NCBI GenBank assembly: GCA_024405645.1
Contig: JAKSOJ010000096.1
Coordinates: 1 to 5,456, forward strand
Direction of reading: 5' to 3'
DNA length: 5,456 nt
DNA from: Phascolarctobacterium sp.
GTDB lineage: Bacteria; Bacillota; Negativicutes; Acidaminococcales; Acidaminococcaceae
A model generated the notes under the pieces. That model saw only the letters and a program-made list of their open reading frames with translations. It made no database searches and was not told where the DNA came from. A program made the position numbers and the translations under genes. Below, in pieces: positions 1-5,456 of this stretch. Positions within the stretch are counted from its first letter, which is position 1. Each line of letters starts with the position of its first letter.

Positions 1-772
1 AGCCGATACGGGAACCAAAGCCACCTCCAATATAGGGCGGATTAGCTACGCGAATTTTGCTTTCAGGCATGTCCAGCGCATAAGCGATAATCATTTTGCT
101 GGGATGAGGAGTTTGAGTGGTGGAAAGAATTTCCAATTCACCATTTTTATAAGTAGCAACTGCTCCGTGGGGTTCAAGTTGAACTTGCTTTACGCGGGGC
201 AATTTGATATCTGCTTCAACGATAACATCTGCTTCTTCAAAACCTTTTTCTACATCACCAAGGTTAATGTTAATGATGCAACCACAAATATTATTGTGTT
301 CAGGATTTTGATATTTGGGTTGAACTACGGGTGCACCTGGTTCCAAAGCTTCTTTAGGATCATAAACAGCAGGAAGAACTTCGTATTCAACTTTAATTAG
401 TTTAACTGCTTCTTCTGCAATAGCTTCGGTTTCAGCAGCAACTGCCGCAATTTCATCACCGATATATTTAGGTTCATCAGTAAAAATAGTTTGGTCTCTA
501 ACAGGTTCCATGCCAGGATTAGTAGTAATCATGGTAGCGGATGTGTTAAAGGGTTTGTTCGGAGTGTTTTGGAAAGTACAAACAGCTTCTACACCAGGTA
601 ATGCTTCTGCTGCACTGGTGTCAATGGAAAGCACCTTTGCATGAGCATAGGGACTACGCAGTACCTTGCCATAGAGCATATGAGGCAGGTAAATATCATC
701 AGTAAAACCAGCTCGACCAGTTACTTTGTCAAAGCCGTCGTTTCTAGGATAGCTTGTTCCACAATATTTCAT
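1..772 (-). CDS. Molybdenum hydroxylase large (molybdopterin-binding) subunit, xanthine dehydrogenase/aldehyde oxidase family, N-terminal part
   Basis: This is the large catalytic subunit of a molybdenum hydroxylase, which binds the molybdopterin cofactor and hydroxylates a heterocycle, purine or aldehyde in the cytoplasm. The reading frame is open from the ATG at 772 to the left edge, giving 257 residues of a protein usually about 700-800 long, so the C-terminal two thirds are outside the window. Residues 8-30 (YPRNDGFDKVTGRAGFTDDI and on) are the usual family opening, and residues 15-135 fit the a/b hammerhead domain. The cofactor domain then begins: QLEPHGAV (198-205), STTQTPH (217-223) and GGGFGSRIG (249-257) match the family's molybdopterin-contact segments. 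The start overlaps the stop of the small-subunit gene as ATGA, which implies translational coupling and fixes the start. Substrate-deciding residues lie further downstream, so xanthine, nicotinate, aldehyde or another substrate cannot be chosen. Family assignment is firm; the specific function is open. Confidence 0.92.
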   Translation of the reverse strand, partial: MKYCGTSYPRNDGFDKVTGRAGFTDDIYLPHMLYGKVLRSPYAHAKVLSIDTSAAEALPGVEAVCTFQNTPNKPFNTSATMITTNPGMEPVRDQTIFTDEPKYIGDEIAAVAAETEAIAEEAVKLIKVEYEVLPAVYDPKEALEPGAPVVQPKYQNPEHNNICGCIININLGDVEKGFEEADVIVEADIKLPRVKQVQLEPHGAVATYKNGELEILSTTQTPHPSKMIIAYALDMPESKIRVANPPYIGGGFGSRIG

Positions 773-1248
773 TCCCATTCACCATTTCTAAGCCTTTCTG
801 CTGCAGCAAGAACTGCTTCTTCAATTTTTACATAACCGGTGCAACGGCACAAATTGCCGCGCAATGCTTTGCGAACTTCTTCGCTAGTAGGGTTATTGTT
901 TTTATCCAACAGTGCTTTAGCAGACATAATCATACCAGGAGTACAGAAACCGCATTGAACAGCACCCTTTTTGATGAATTCTTCTTGCAGGGGATGAAGT
1001 TTTTCACCTCTGGCTACGCCTTCAATGGTTTCAATGACAGCATTTTCAGCTTTCATAACAGGAATGATGCAGCTACGGATTGCTCTACCGTTCATAATAA
1101 CGGTGCAGGTACCGCAAGTGCCTTCTCCACAGCCGATTTTAGCGCCTACAAGGCCTAAATCACGGCGCAAAAAGTCAACGAGTCGCATGGAAGGATCTAC
1201 AAGCTTTTCCATGGCTTTGCCATTGACTGTAATATGCAAAATCTCCAT
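769..1248 (-). CDS. Molybdenum hydroxylase small subunit with two [2Fe-2S] clusters (XdhC/CoxS/NdhS-like)
   Basis: This is the iron-sulfur electron-transfer subunit of a xanthine dehydrogenase-family enzyme, passing electrons from the molybdenum centre to FAD or another acceptor. It is 159 residues, normal for stand-alone small subunits. An N-terminal plant-ferredoxin-type domain carries C40, C45, C48 and C60 (GCGEGTCGTC, then C60). A C-terminal helical [2Fe-2S] domain carries C99 and C102 (QCGFCTPG) and C134 and C136 (NLCRCTGY). All eight ligands are present, so both clusters should form. The start at 1248 is preceded on the minus strand by a purine-rich Shine-Dalgarno stretch (GAGAGGAAG) about 8-12 bases upstream, and the protein opens with the usual short strand (MEILHITVNGK). 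It is the first gene of the operon and overlaps the large-subunit start by 4 bases. The family is certain; whether the enzyme acts on xanthine, CO, nicotinate or an aldehyde is not decided by this subunit. Confidence 0.96.
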   Translation of the reverse strand: MEILHITVNGKAMEKLVDPSMRLVDFLRRDLGLVGAKIGCGEGTCGTCTVIMNGRAIRSCIIPVMKAENAVIETIEGVARGEKLHPLQEEFIKKGAVQCGFCTPGMIMSAKALLDKNNNPTSEEVRKALRGNLCRCTGYVKIEEAVLAAAERLRNGEWE

Positions 1249-1305
1249 ATGATTCTTCTTCCTCTCTTATCATAAAAATTAATGAAATAATAAAATTTAC
1301 AAATT

Positions 1306-1316
1306 ATCAGACTGAT
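1306..1316. promoter_or_regulatory. Candidate operator: inverted repeat ATCAG-A-CTGAT at the hydroxylase promoter
   Basis: ATCAG (1306-1310) and CTGAT (1312-1316) form a perfect 5-base inverted repeat around a single A. After one mismatch (1305/1317), two further pairs (1303-1304 with 1318-1319) extend it. It overlaps the -10 box and the predicted start site of the minus-strand promoter, where a bound repressor would block transcription. Short palindromes arise by chance in AT-rich DNA, so this is only a candidate. Confidence 0.3.
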
Positions 1317-1343
1317 TATACATCAAAGGAAATGCAATGTTAA
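1315..1343 (-). promoter_or_regulatory. Predicted sigma-A promoter of the molybdenum hydroxylase operon
   Basis: Reading the minus strand, a perfect -10 TATAAT (1320 to 1315) lies 17 bases from a -35 TTAACA (1343 to 1338, 5 of 6 against TTGACA). Transcription would start near 1308, giving an untranslated leader of about 60 bases before the small-subunit ATG at 1248. No other minus-strand match in the intergenic region is as good. The elements are read directly from the sequence; promoter activity is inferred. Confidence 0.7.
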
Positions 1344-1349
1344 TGATAT

Positions 1350-1378
1350 TTGACAAAAGTATAGTGTATACATAGAAA
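1350..1378 (+). promoter_or_regulatory. Possible distal promoter for the flavoprotein gene
   Basis: A perfect -35 TTGACA (1350-1355) is followed 17 bases later by a weak -10, TAGAAA (1373-1378). A self-complementary TGTATACA (1365-1372) lies in the spacer. If used, it would give a leader of about 130 bases before the ATG at 1518. The -35 is convincing but the -10 is poor, so this is tentative. Confidence 0.3.
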
Positions 1379-1456
1379 ATCTTTAAATGGTTATTCAAAA
1401 AATGCTTGATAGGTAGATTTTACTCAAATTAAAATCAAAAAATATGATGATTACTC

Positions 1457-1487
1457 TTGACTGAAAGTCAACTTAATGTAGTAAAAT
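1457..1487 (+). promoter_or_regulatory. Possible proximal promoter with overlapping palindrome, upstream of the flavoprotein gene
   Basis: TTGACT (1457-1462) resembles a -35 box and TAAAAT (1482-1487) a -10 box, but the spacer is 19 bases, longer than ideal. The -35 forms the left arm of a perfect 6-base inverted repeat TTGACT-GAA-AGTCAA (1457-1471), which could be the operator of a dimeric repressor controlling the gene at 1518. Promoter function and regulator identity are inference. Confidence 0.4.
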
Positions 1488-1503
1488 AAGATAGATATTT
1501 ATC

Positions 1504-1509
1504 GGGAGG
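1504..1509 (+). promoter_or_regulatory. Ribosome binding site of the flavoprotein gene
   Basis: GGGAGG ends 8 bases before the ATG at 1518. It is a near-consensus Shine-Dalgarno at optimal spacing and settles the start codon. Confidence 0.85.
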
Positions 1510-1517
1510 TTTTAAAT

Positions 1518-2135
1518 ATGAAAGTTTTAATGTTAAATGGTAGTCCCCATGTTGAAGGAAATACATCTATTGCTTTAAAAGAAATGGTAAAGGTTTTCGA
1601 ACAAGAGGGTGTAGAAGTAGACTATGTTGATTTGGGCATGAAGGATATTCGCAGCTGTATTTGTTGTGGCAAATGTCAAGAGCTTGGCAAATGTGTTTTT
1701 AATGATATCGTTAATGATTTAGCTGTGAAATTCGAAGCTGCTGATGCACTTGTTGTTGGTAGTCCTGTGTATTATGCTTCTGCTAATGCAACCTTGGTTG
1801 CAGCATTGACTCGCATGTTCTTTAGCACTAGCTTTGACAAGACTATGAAGCTTGGTGCTAGCGTAGTTTGCTGCAGACGTGGCGGTGCTTCTGCTACATT
1901 TGATGAATTGAACAAATTCTTTACTATTTCCGGTATGCCTGTTGTTTCTAGCCAATATTGGAATAGTGTACATGGTTTGGTTCCGGGAGAAGCTGCACAA
2001 GATGCGGAAGGCTTACAAACTATGCGTACTTTGGCTCGCAATATGGTGTTCTTGATGCGTGGCATTGCTATGGCTAAAGAAAAATATGGCTTGCCAGAAA
2101 CAGAAGCAAGATTATCCACTCATTTTATTAGATAA
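1518..2135 (+). CDS. Flavodoxin-fold NAD(P)H-dependent FMN reductase / iron-sulfur flavoprotein-like oxidoreductase
   Basis: This 205-residue cytoplasmic protein belongs to the NADPH-dependent FMN reductase (flavodoxin-fold) superfamily, members of which bind FMN and move electrons to quinones, flavins, nitro or azo compounds, or other proteins. The N terminus has a first beta strand and the phosphate-binding loop NGSPHVEGNTS (7-17). GSPVYYASANATLVAALTR (81-99) is the second FMN-contacting segment and is typical of the family. Between them sits a compact cysteine group, C47, C49, C50, C53 and C59. The pattern C47-x2-C50-x2-C53-x5-C59 agrees with the four-cysteine cluster motif of archaeal iron-sulfur flavoproteins (Isf), so a [4Fe-4S] cluster is possible. 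A second cysteine pair is at 118-119. No signal peptide or membrane segment is seen. The gene stands alone, divergent from the hydroxylase operon, and is followed by the pheST promoter. The family is firm; the electron acceptor and the presence of a cluster are unproven. Confidence 0.9.
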   Translation: MKVLMLNGSPHVEGNTSIALKEMVKVFEQEGVEVDYVDLGMKDIRSCICCGKCQELGKCVFNDIVNDLAVKFEAADALVVGSPVYYASANATLVAALTRMFFSTSFDKTMKLGASVVCCRRGGASATFDELNKFFTISGMPVVSSQYWNSVHGLVPGEAAQDAEGLQTMRTLARNMVFLMRGIAMAKEKYGLPETEARLSTHFIR

Positions 2136-2182
2136 TACGTTGTTATACGCTTAGATTTCTAGCACTTCTTTTGTAGGGTTAT

Positions 2183-2211
2183 TTGCATGGATTTAATTAA
2201 TGTGCTATAAT
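2183..2211 (+). promoter_or_regulatory. Predicted sigma-A promoter of pheST (extended -10)
   Basis: A -35 TTGCAT (2183-2188) is separated by 17 bases from a perfect -10 TATAAT (2206-2211), which is preceded by TGC, giving an extended -10. Transcription should begin near 2218, just upstream of the T-box leader. No strong intrinsic terminator separates it from the flavoprotein gene that ends at 2135; only weak pairing is seen around 2150-2163. Confidence 0.82.
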
Positions 2212-2227
2212 ATTATGGTATTTTAAT

Positions 2228-2468
2228 AAACCCCTGTTGCACTGTGAACAAGCAAAGTAGTTTAGTCAGCGCGTTTCAGAAAGCGGAATCTTGGCTGTGA
2301 GTTCCGTACGTAAGACTAATATGAAATTTCCCTTGGGAGTGCCCTGGCTGAAGGTTTTTCTTGTAGGTTGGGCGTTGGCTGCGTTAAGGTCAGATTCAAA
2401 TTAAGGTATAAATTAGGGTGGTACCGCGTATTGATATTACGCCCCTGTAGAAAAGAATCTACGGGGGC
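2228..2468 (+). ncRNA. T-box riboswitch leader of pheST, tRNA-Phe responsive
   Basis: This is a cis-acting leader that reads the charging state of tRNA-Phe. Stem I can be folded by hand: basal helix 2239-2243 with 2338-2342, a GA/kink-turn-like internal loop, helix CAAG (2249-2252) with CTTG (2332-2335), the specifier loop with AGTA (2256-2259) on its 5' side, upper helix TTAGTC (2262-2267) with GACTAA (2314-2319), and an apical hairpin CGGAA (2284-2288) with TTCCG (2302-2306) next to an AGAAAG distal-bulge sequence. The 3' side of the specifier loop contains UUC (2328-2330), a Phe codon, in agreement with the downstream genes. The T-box AGGGTGGTACCGCG spans 2415-2428. The antiterminator forms from 2415-2418 with 2443-2446 and 2426-2430 with 2438-2442, leaving a 7-base bulge (2419-2425) whose TGGT pairs with the ACCA end of uncharged tRNA. 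The competing terminator starts at 2441. Exact outer limits are approximate. Confidence 0.96.
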
Positions 2469-2480
2469 ATTTTATATTTT
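2441..2480 (+). terminator. Intrinsic terminator of the T-box leader (regulated attenuator)
   Basis: An 11-pair hairpin forms from 2441-2451 and 2458-2468 with a six-base loop (2452-2457) and one U-G pair, followed by a T-rich run (ATTTTATATTTT, 2469-2480). Its left arm (2441-2446) is also needed by the antiterminator, so the two structures are mutually exclusive. It ends transcription before pheS when tRNA-Phe is charged. Confidence 0.93.
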
Positions 2481-2486
2481 AGGAGG
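2481..2486 (+). promoter_or_regulatory. Ribosome binding site of pheS
   Basis: A consensus AGGAGG lies 8 bases before the ATG at 2495 and directly after the terminator T-run. It decides the start codon. Confidence 0.92.
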
Positions 2487-2494
2487 AATCTTAA

Positions 2495-3520
2495 ATGAAA
2501 GAAAAATTGTTGGCTCTCAAAGAGCAAGCAATGGCAGAACTTGAAGCAGTAGCTTCTCTTGATGCTTTAAAAGATATTCGCGTAAAATATCTTGGTAAAA
2601 AAGGTCCTATGACCGAAATCCTGCGTGGCATGGGTAAATTACCTGCTGAAGAACGTCCGGTAATTGGTCAAATCGTTAACGAAATCAAATCCGCTTTGGA
2701 AGAAGCAATCAATGCTAAAACCGAAGTTTTAGAAAAGAAGGCTCTTGCTGATAAACTTGCAAATGACAAGGTTGATATTACTCTGCCTGGTCGTAAAGCT
2801 GCCAAAGGCCATTTACATCCCATTACTCTGACTATGCGTGAAATCAAAAAGATTTTCATGCGCATGGGCTTCGATGTAATGGAAGGCCCTGAAATTGAAA
2901 ATGATTATTTCAACTTCGAAGCTTTGAACCTTCCTGCAGACCATCCTGCTCGTGACATGCAAGACTCTTTCTATATTACTGAAAAATTCTTGCTCCGTAC
3001 TCAAACTTCTCCGATTCAAGCTCGTACCATGCAATCTCGTGAACCCAATAGCCCCATTCGTATGATTGCTCCTGGCACTGTTTATCGTAATGACTACGAT
3101 GCAACTCACTCTCCGATGTTCCACCAAGTAGAAGGTCTTGTTTTGGACAAAAACATCAGCTTGGCAGATTTGAAAGGCACTCTCGAACTTTTCTGTAAGG
3201 AAATGTTCGGTTCTTCCGTAAAGATTCGTCTGCGTCCTTCTTACTTCCCGTTCACCGAACCTTCTGCAGAGGTTGATATCTCTTGCGTAATCTGTGGCGG
3301 TAAAGGCTGCCGTGTTTGCAAGAACTCTGGCTGGTTGGAAATTCTTGGTTCCGGCATGGTTCATCCCCATGTATTAGAAATGTCTGGCTACGATCCTTCC
3401 ATTATCAATGGCTATGCTTTTGGTATGGGTGTTGAACGTATCGCTATGTTAAAATATGGCATTGACGATCTTCGTCTGTTCTTTGAAAATGATTTACGCT
3501 TCGTGCGTCAATTCAAATAA
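2495..3520 (+). CDS. pheS: Phenylalanine--tRNA ligase alpha subunit
   Basis: PheS is the catalytic alpha subunit of the alpha2beta2 phenylalanyl-tRNA synthetase, which attaches phenylalanine to tRNA-Phe using ATP in the cytoplasm. At 341 residues it has normal bacterial length. Residues 1-90 form the charged helical, probably coiled-coil, tRNA-binding arm. The class II core follows: motif 1 around 108-140 ([28 protein letters not shown]), motif 2 around 195-214 ([20 protein letters not shown]), and motif 3 around 306-320 ([15 protein letters not shown]). The alanine at 308 in YAFG is the usual residue of the phenylalanine pocket. C264, C267, C272 and C275 form CxxC-x4-CxxC, a metal-site-like insertion ([10 protein letters not shown]) that many Bacillota PheS proteins share and E. 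coli lacks. The gene follows the T-box leader and is separated from pheT by 12 bases, so both are made from one regulated transcript. There is no sign of truncation or frameshift. Confidence 0.99.
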   Translation: MKEKLLALKEQAMAELEAVASLDALKDIRVKYLGKKGPMTEILRGMGKLPAEERPVIGQIVNEIKSALEEAINAKTEVLEKKALADKLANDKVDITLPGRKAAKGHLHPITLTMREIKKIFMRMGFDVMEGPEIENDYFNFEALNLPADHPARDMQDSFYITEKFLLRTQTSPIQARTMQSREPNSPIRMIAPGTVYRNDYDATHSPMFHQVEGLVLDKNISLADLKGTLELFCKEMFGSSVKIRLRPSYFPFTEPSAEVDISCVICGGKGCRVCKNSGWLEILGSGMVHPHVLEMSGYDPSIINGYAFGMGVERIAMLKYGIDDLRLFFENDLRFVRQFK

Positions 3521-3525
3521 GGAGG
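3521..3525 (+). promoter_or_regulatory. Ribosome binding site of pheT
   Basis: GGAGG begins directly after the pheS stop codon and ends 7 bases before the ATG at 3533. This gives pheT its own strong initiation signal within the operon. Confidence 0.9.
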
Positions 3526-3532
3526 TAAGAAA

Positions 3533-5456
3533 ATGTTAGCATCTATTTCTTGGTTAAAAAATTATGTTGATATTGATGTAACTCCGGACGAATTGGCAGC
3601 TGCTTTGACTAGCGTAGGTCTGGAAGTTGAATCTGTTATTGAATTAGGCAAAGGCCTTGAAGGTGTTGTAACCGGTAAAGTTGTAGAAATTAGCCGTCAT
3701 CCCAACTCTGACCATCTGTGGGTTTGCATGATGGACTATGGCCAAGGCGGTGAACCTGTACAAATCCTTACTGGTGCACAAAATGTACACCAAAATGACA
3801 TCGTTCCTGTTGCAACTGTTGGCGCAGTTCTTCCTCCTTCCGGTCGTAATCCTGAAGGCATGAAGCTCAAAGCTTGCAAGATGCGTGGCCTGGATAGCTT
3901 TGGTATGCTTTGCTCCGCTGATGAACTTGGCATTGATGCAAAGCTTTTGCTGCCTGAACAAAGAAACGGTATCTATATTCTTCCTGAGGATACTCCGATT
4001 GGCGTAGATATTCGCAAAATAATTGGTCTTGACGATGTTGTTCTCGATATCGATCTGACTGCTAATAAACAAGACTGCTTCTGCATGACTGGTCTTGCAC
4101 GTGAAGCTGCTGCTGTTTTGAACAAAAAATTAACCATGCCTTCTTTGGAAGTTAAAGAAGCTGCTGAAGGTAATGCTCAAGATATGGCTCAAGTTGAAAT
4201 TACTTGTCCTGAACTTTGCAGCCGTTTCACCGAACGCGTTCTGAAAAACATTAAAATCATGCCGTCTCCCATGTGGATGCAAAATCATCTGCGTGCTTGC
4301 GGTATGCGTCCTATTAGCAATGTAGTTGACGTAACCAACTATGTAATGTTGGAACTTGGTCAACCTATGCATGCTTATGACTATGATACTATTACCGATC
4401 ATCATACCATCGTACGTCGTGGTAATGATGGCGAAAAACTGAATACCCTGGACGGACAAGAAAGAATTCTTGACCATACTATGATTACCATTTCTGATCC
4501 TGTACATGCAGTTGGTCTTGGTGGTGTAATGGGTGGTCTCGAAACTGAAGTTACCGACAAAACTACCACCGTACTTTTGGAAGCAGCTTCTTTCCACGGT
4601 CCTTCCATTCGTCGTACCTCCAAAGCATTGGGCCTTCGCTCTGAAGCATCTGGTCGTTTCGAACGTGGTATCGATATTGCTCGTTGCACTGCAGCTCTTG
4701 ACCGTGCTGCTCATTTGTTGGAAGAAATGGGTGCATGTGAAACTGTTCCTGGCATCATCGATTGCTATGCAGTTCCTTACCAACCTGCAGTTATCAAAGT
4801 AACTCCTGCAACTATCAATACTCGCATTGGTGTTGAAATTGCACGCGAAGAAATGATTAGCATTCTTCAACGTTTGCAATTCAATGTTGAAGAAGATGGC
4901 GAAGCTTTGGTTGTAACCGCTCCTACTTGGAGACAAGACGTAACCTGCGATGCAGATATCTCCGAAGAAATTGCTCGTATGCATTCCTTCGACAAGATTG
5001 AAAGCCATATGCCAGTTTTAGGCTTGGTTCAAGGTCGCCAAGATATTGCAGCAGATGTAAATGACCAAGTTGAAGATTATATGGTAAGTGCTGGCCTGGA
5101 CGAAGTTATGACCTATACCTTCATTCATCCCAATGCTGTTGATAAACTTCTGTTAGCTGAAAACGATCCTCGTCGTACCTATATTAAAATCATGAATCCG
5201 ATTTCTGATGAATTTGGTGTAATGCGTACCAGCATGATTCCTTCCATGCTGCAAACTGCTGCTTACAACCTGGCTCGTCAAACCGAATCTGTTAAGATTT
5301 TCGAAATCGGTACTACCTTCCATCCAGAAGCTTTGCCTTTGGTAGATTTCCCGGAAGAAAAACAAGTTCTTTGTGCAGTAATGAGCGGTAAACGCAATGC
5401 GCTTTCTTGGAACACTTCCAAAGAAAATATGGATTTCTATGATATGAAGGGTGTTC
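3533..5456 (+). CDS. pheT: Phenylalanine--tRNA ligase beta subunit, 3' truncated by the window edge
   Basis: PheT is the structural and editing subunit of phenylalanyl-tRNA synthetase; it binds tRNA-Phe and hydrolyses mischarged Tyr-tRNA-Phe. The frame is open from 3533 to the right edge, giving 641 of about 800 residues. The opening MLASISWLKNYVDID is typical. The EMAP/OB-type tRNA-binding domain covers about 40-150 (HPNSDHLWVC at 56-65, LTGAQNV at 79-85, GMLCSADELG at 124-133). The B3/B4 editing domain covers about 210-385, with ISNVVDVTNYVMLELGQPMH (261-280), GVMGG (331-335) and GLRSEASGRFERGID (367-381), so editing is probably intact. The B5 domain is about 420-490 (PTWRQDV at 464-470, ISEEIAR at 476-482). 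The catalytic-like core starts near 500 and includes MNPISDEFGVMRTSMIPSML (554-573). The C-terminal anticodon-binding domain lies outside the window. One oddity is LTANKQDC (175-182), where most homologues read TPNRxDC. The gene is co-transcribed with pheS under T-box control. Confidence 0.99.
   Translation, partial: MLASISWLKNYVDIDVTPDELAAALTSVGLEVESVIELGKGLEGVVTGKVVEISRHPNSDHLWVCMMDYGQGGEPVQILTGAQNVHQNDIVPVATVGAVLPPSGRNPEGMKLKACKMRGLDSFGMLCSADELGIDAKLLLPEQRNGIYILPEDTPIGVDIRKIIGLDDVVLDIDLTANKQDCFCMTGLAREAAAVLNKKLTMPSLEVKEAAEGNAQDMAQVEITCPELCSRFTERVLKNIKIMPSPMWMQNHLRACGMRPISNVVDVTNYVMLELGQPMHAYDYDTITDHHTIVRRGNDGEKLNTLDGQERILDHTMITISDPVHAVGLGGVMGGLETEVTDKTTTVLLEAASFHGPSIRRTSKALGLRSEASGRFERGIDIARCTAALDRAAHLLEEMGACETVPGIIDCYAVPYQPAVIKVTPATINTRIGVEIAREEMISILQRLQFNVEEDGEALVVTAPTWRQDVTCDADISEEIARMHSFDKIESHMPVLGLVQGRQDIAADVNDQVEDYMVSAGLDEVMTYTFIHPNAVDKLLLAENDPRRTYIKIMNPISDEFGVMRTSMIPSMLQTAAYNLARQTESVKIFEIGTTFHPEALPLVDFPEEKQVLCAVMSGKRNALSWNTSKENMDFYDMKGV

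Noticed and set aside
754..1158. An open frame of 134 codons on the plus strand opposite the hydroxylase small subunit
   Set aside because: The minus-strand frame carries all eight [2Fe-2S] cysteines, and the plus-strand product is low-complexity F/S/N-rich with no motif. The plus-strand frames at 104-400, 641-835 and 1025-1252 are rejected for the same reason.
1365..1372. Self-complementary TGTATACA considered as a ModE-type molybdate operator for the hydroxylase
   Set aside because: It is only 8 bases, does not extend, and does not resemble the known ModE consensus with its separated TATA-rich half sites.
1719..2119. Minus-strand open frames opposite the flavoprotein gene
   Set aside because: The plus-strand frame has a strong Shine-Dalgarno and intact FMN-binding motifs; the antisense frames have neither.
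2136..2182. Possible terminator after the flavoprotein gene (pairing around 2150-2163)
   Set aside because: The best pairing is only a few base pairs with a bulge and a very small loop, and no proper T-run follows it, so I do not call a terminator. Read-through into the pheST leader is possible.
2813..3370. An open frame of 185 codons on the minus strand inside pheS
   Set aside because: It is fully antisense to conserved PheS catalytic motifs, and the translated product resembles no family I recognise.
4130..5008. A long open frame of 292 codons on the minus strand inside pheT
   Set aside because: It lies wholly antisense to clearly coding pheT sequence, has no ribosome binding site that I can see, and its translation has no recognisable domain. 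It is a by-product of pheT codon use.

Overview
The window looks like an ordinary chromosomal segment from an anaerobic, low-to-moderate-GC member of the Bacillota. The phenylalanyl-tRNA synthetase operon sits behind a textbook T-box leader, ribosome binding sites are strong AGGAGG types, and the redox genes are of kinds common in anaerobes. Negativicutes (Acidaminococcaceae or Selenomonadales-like) is my best guess from the overall flavour of the proteins. That is inference and cannot be proved from the sequence alone.

Region 1 (bases 1-1248, minus strand) is the start of a molybdenum hydroxylase operon of the xanthine dehydrogenase / aldehyde oxidase / CO dehydrogenase superfamily. It holds a complete small subunit with two [2Fe-2S] clusters, then the N-terminal 257 residues of the large molybdopterin subunit, with a 4-base ATGA overlap between the two. 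The large gene runs off the left edge, and no FAD subunit is visible. The substrate cannot be fixed from what is present.

Region 2 (1249-1517) is a divergent AT-rich intergenic region. It holds a good minus-strand promoter for the hydroxylase operon, weaker plus-strand promoter candidates, and two short inverted repeats placed at promoter elements that could be operators.

Region 3 (1518-2135, plus strand) is one gene for a flavodoxin-fold NAD(P)H-dependent FMN reductase / iron-sulfur flavoprotein-like protein with a compact four-cysteine motif. It may be a redox enzyme independent of the hydroxylase, or a partner of it; the only link is divergent placement.

Region 4 (2183-5456, plus strand) is the pheST operon. 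A strong extended -10 promoter leads into a complete T-box riboswitch (Stem I, Phe UUC specifier, antiterminator and intrinsic terminator), then pheS (341 codons, complete), a 12-base gap, and pheT (first 641 codons; the C-terminal roughly 160 residues lie beyond the right edge). PheS and PheT form the heterotetrameric phenylalanyl-tRNA synthetase. Uncharged tRNA-Phe should stabilise the antiterminator and switch the operon on when phenylalanine charging falls.

I see no mobile element, CRISPR array, tRNA, rRNA or convincing novel system. The points most worth a second look are the divergent control region with its two palindromes, the cysteine-rich flavoprotein, the missing FAD subunit, and small departures from consensus in the T-box specifier loop and in PheT.
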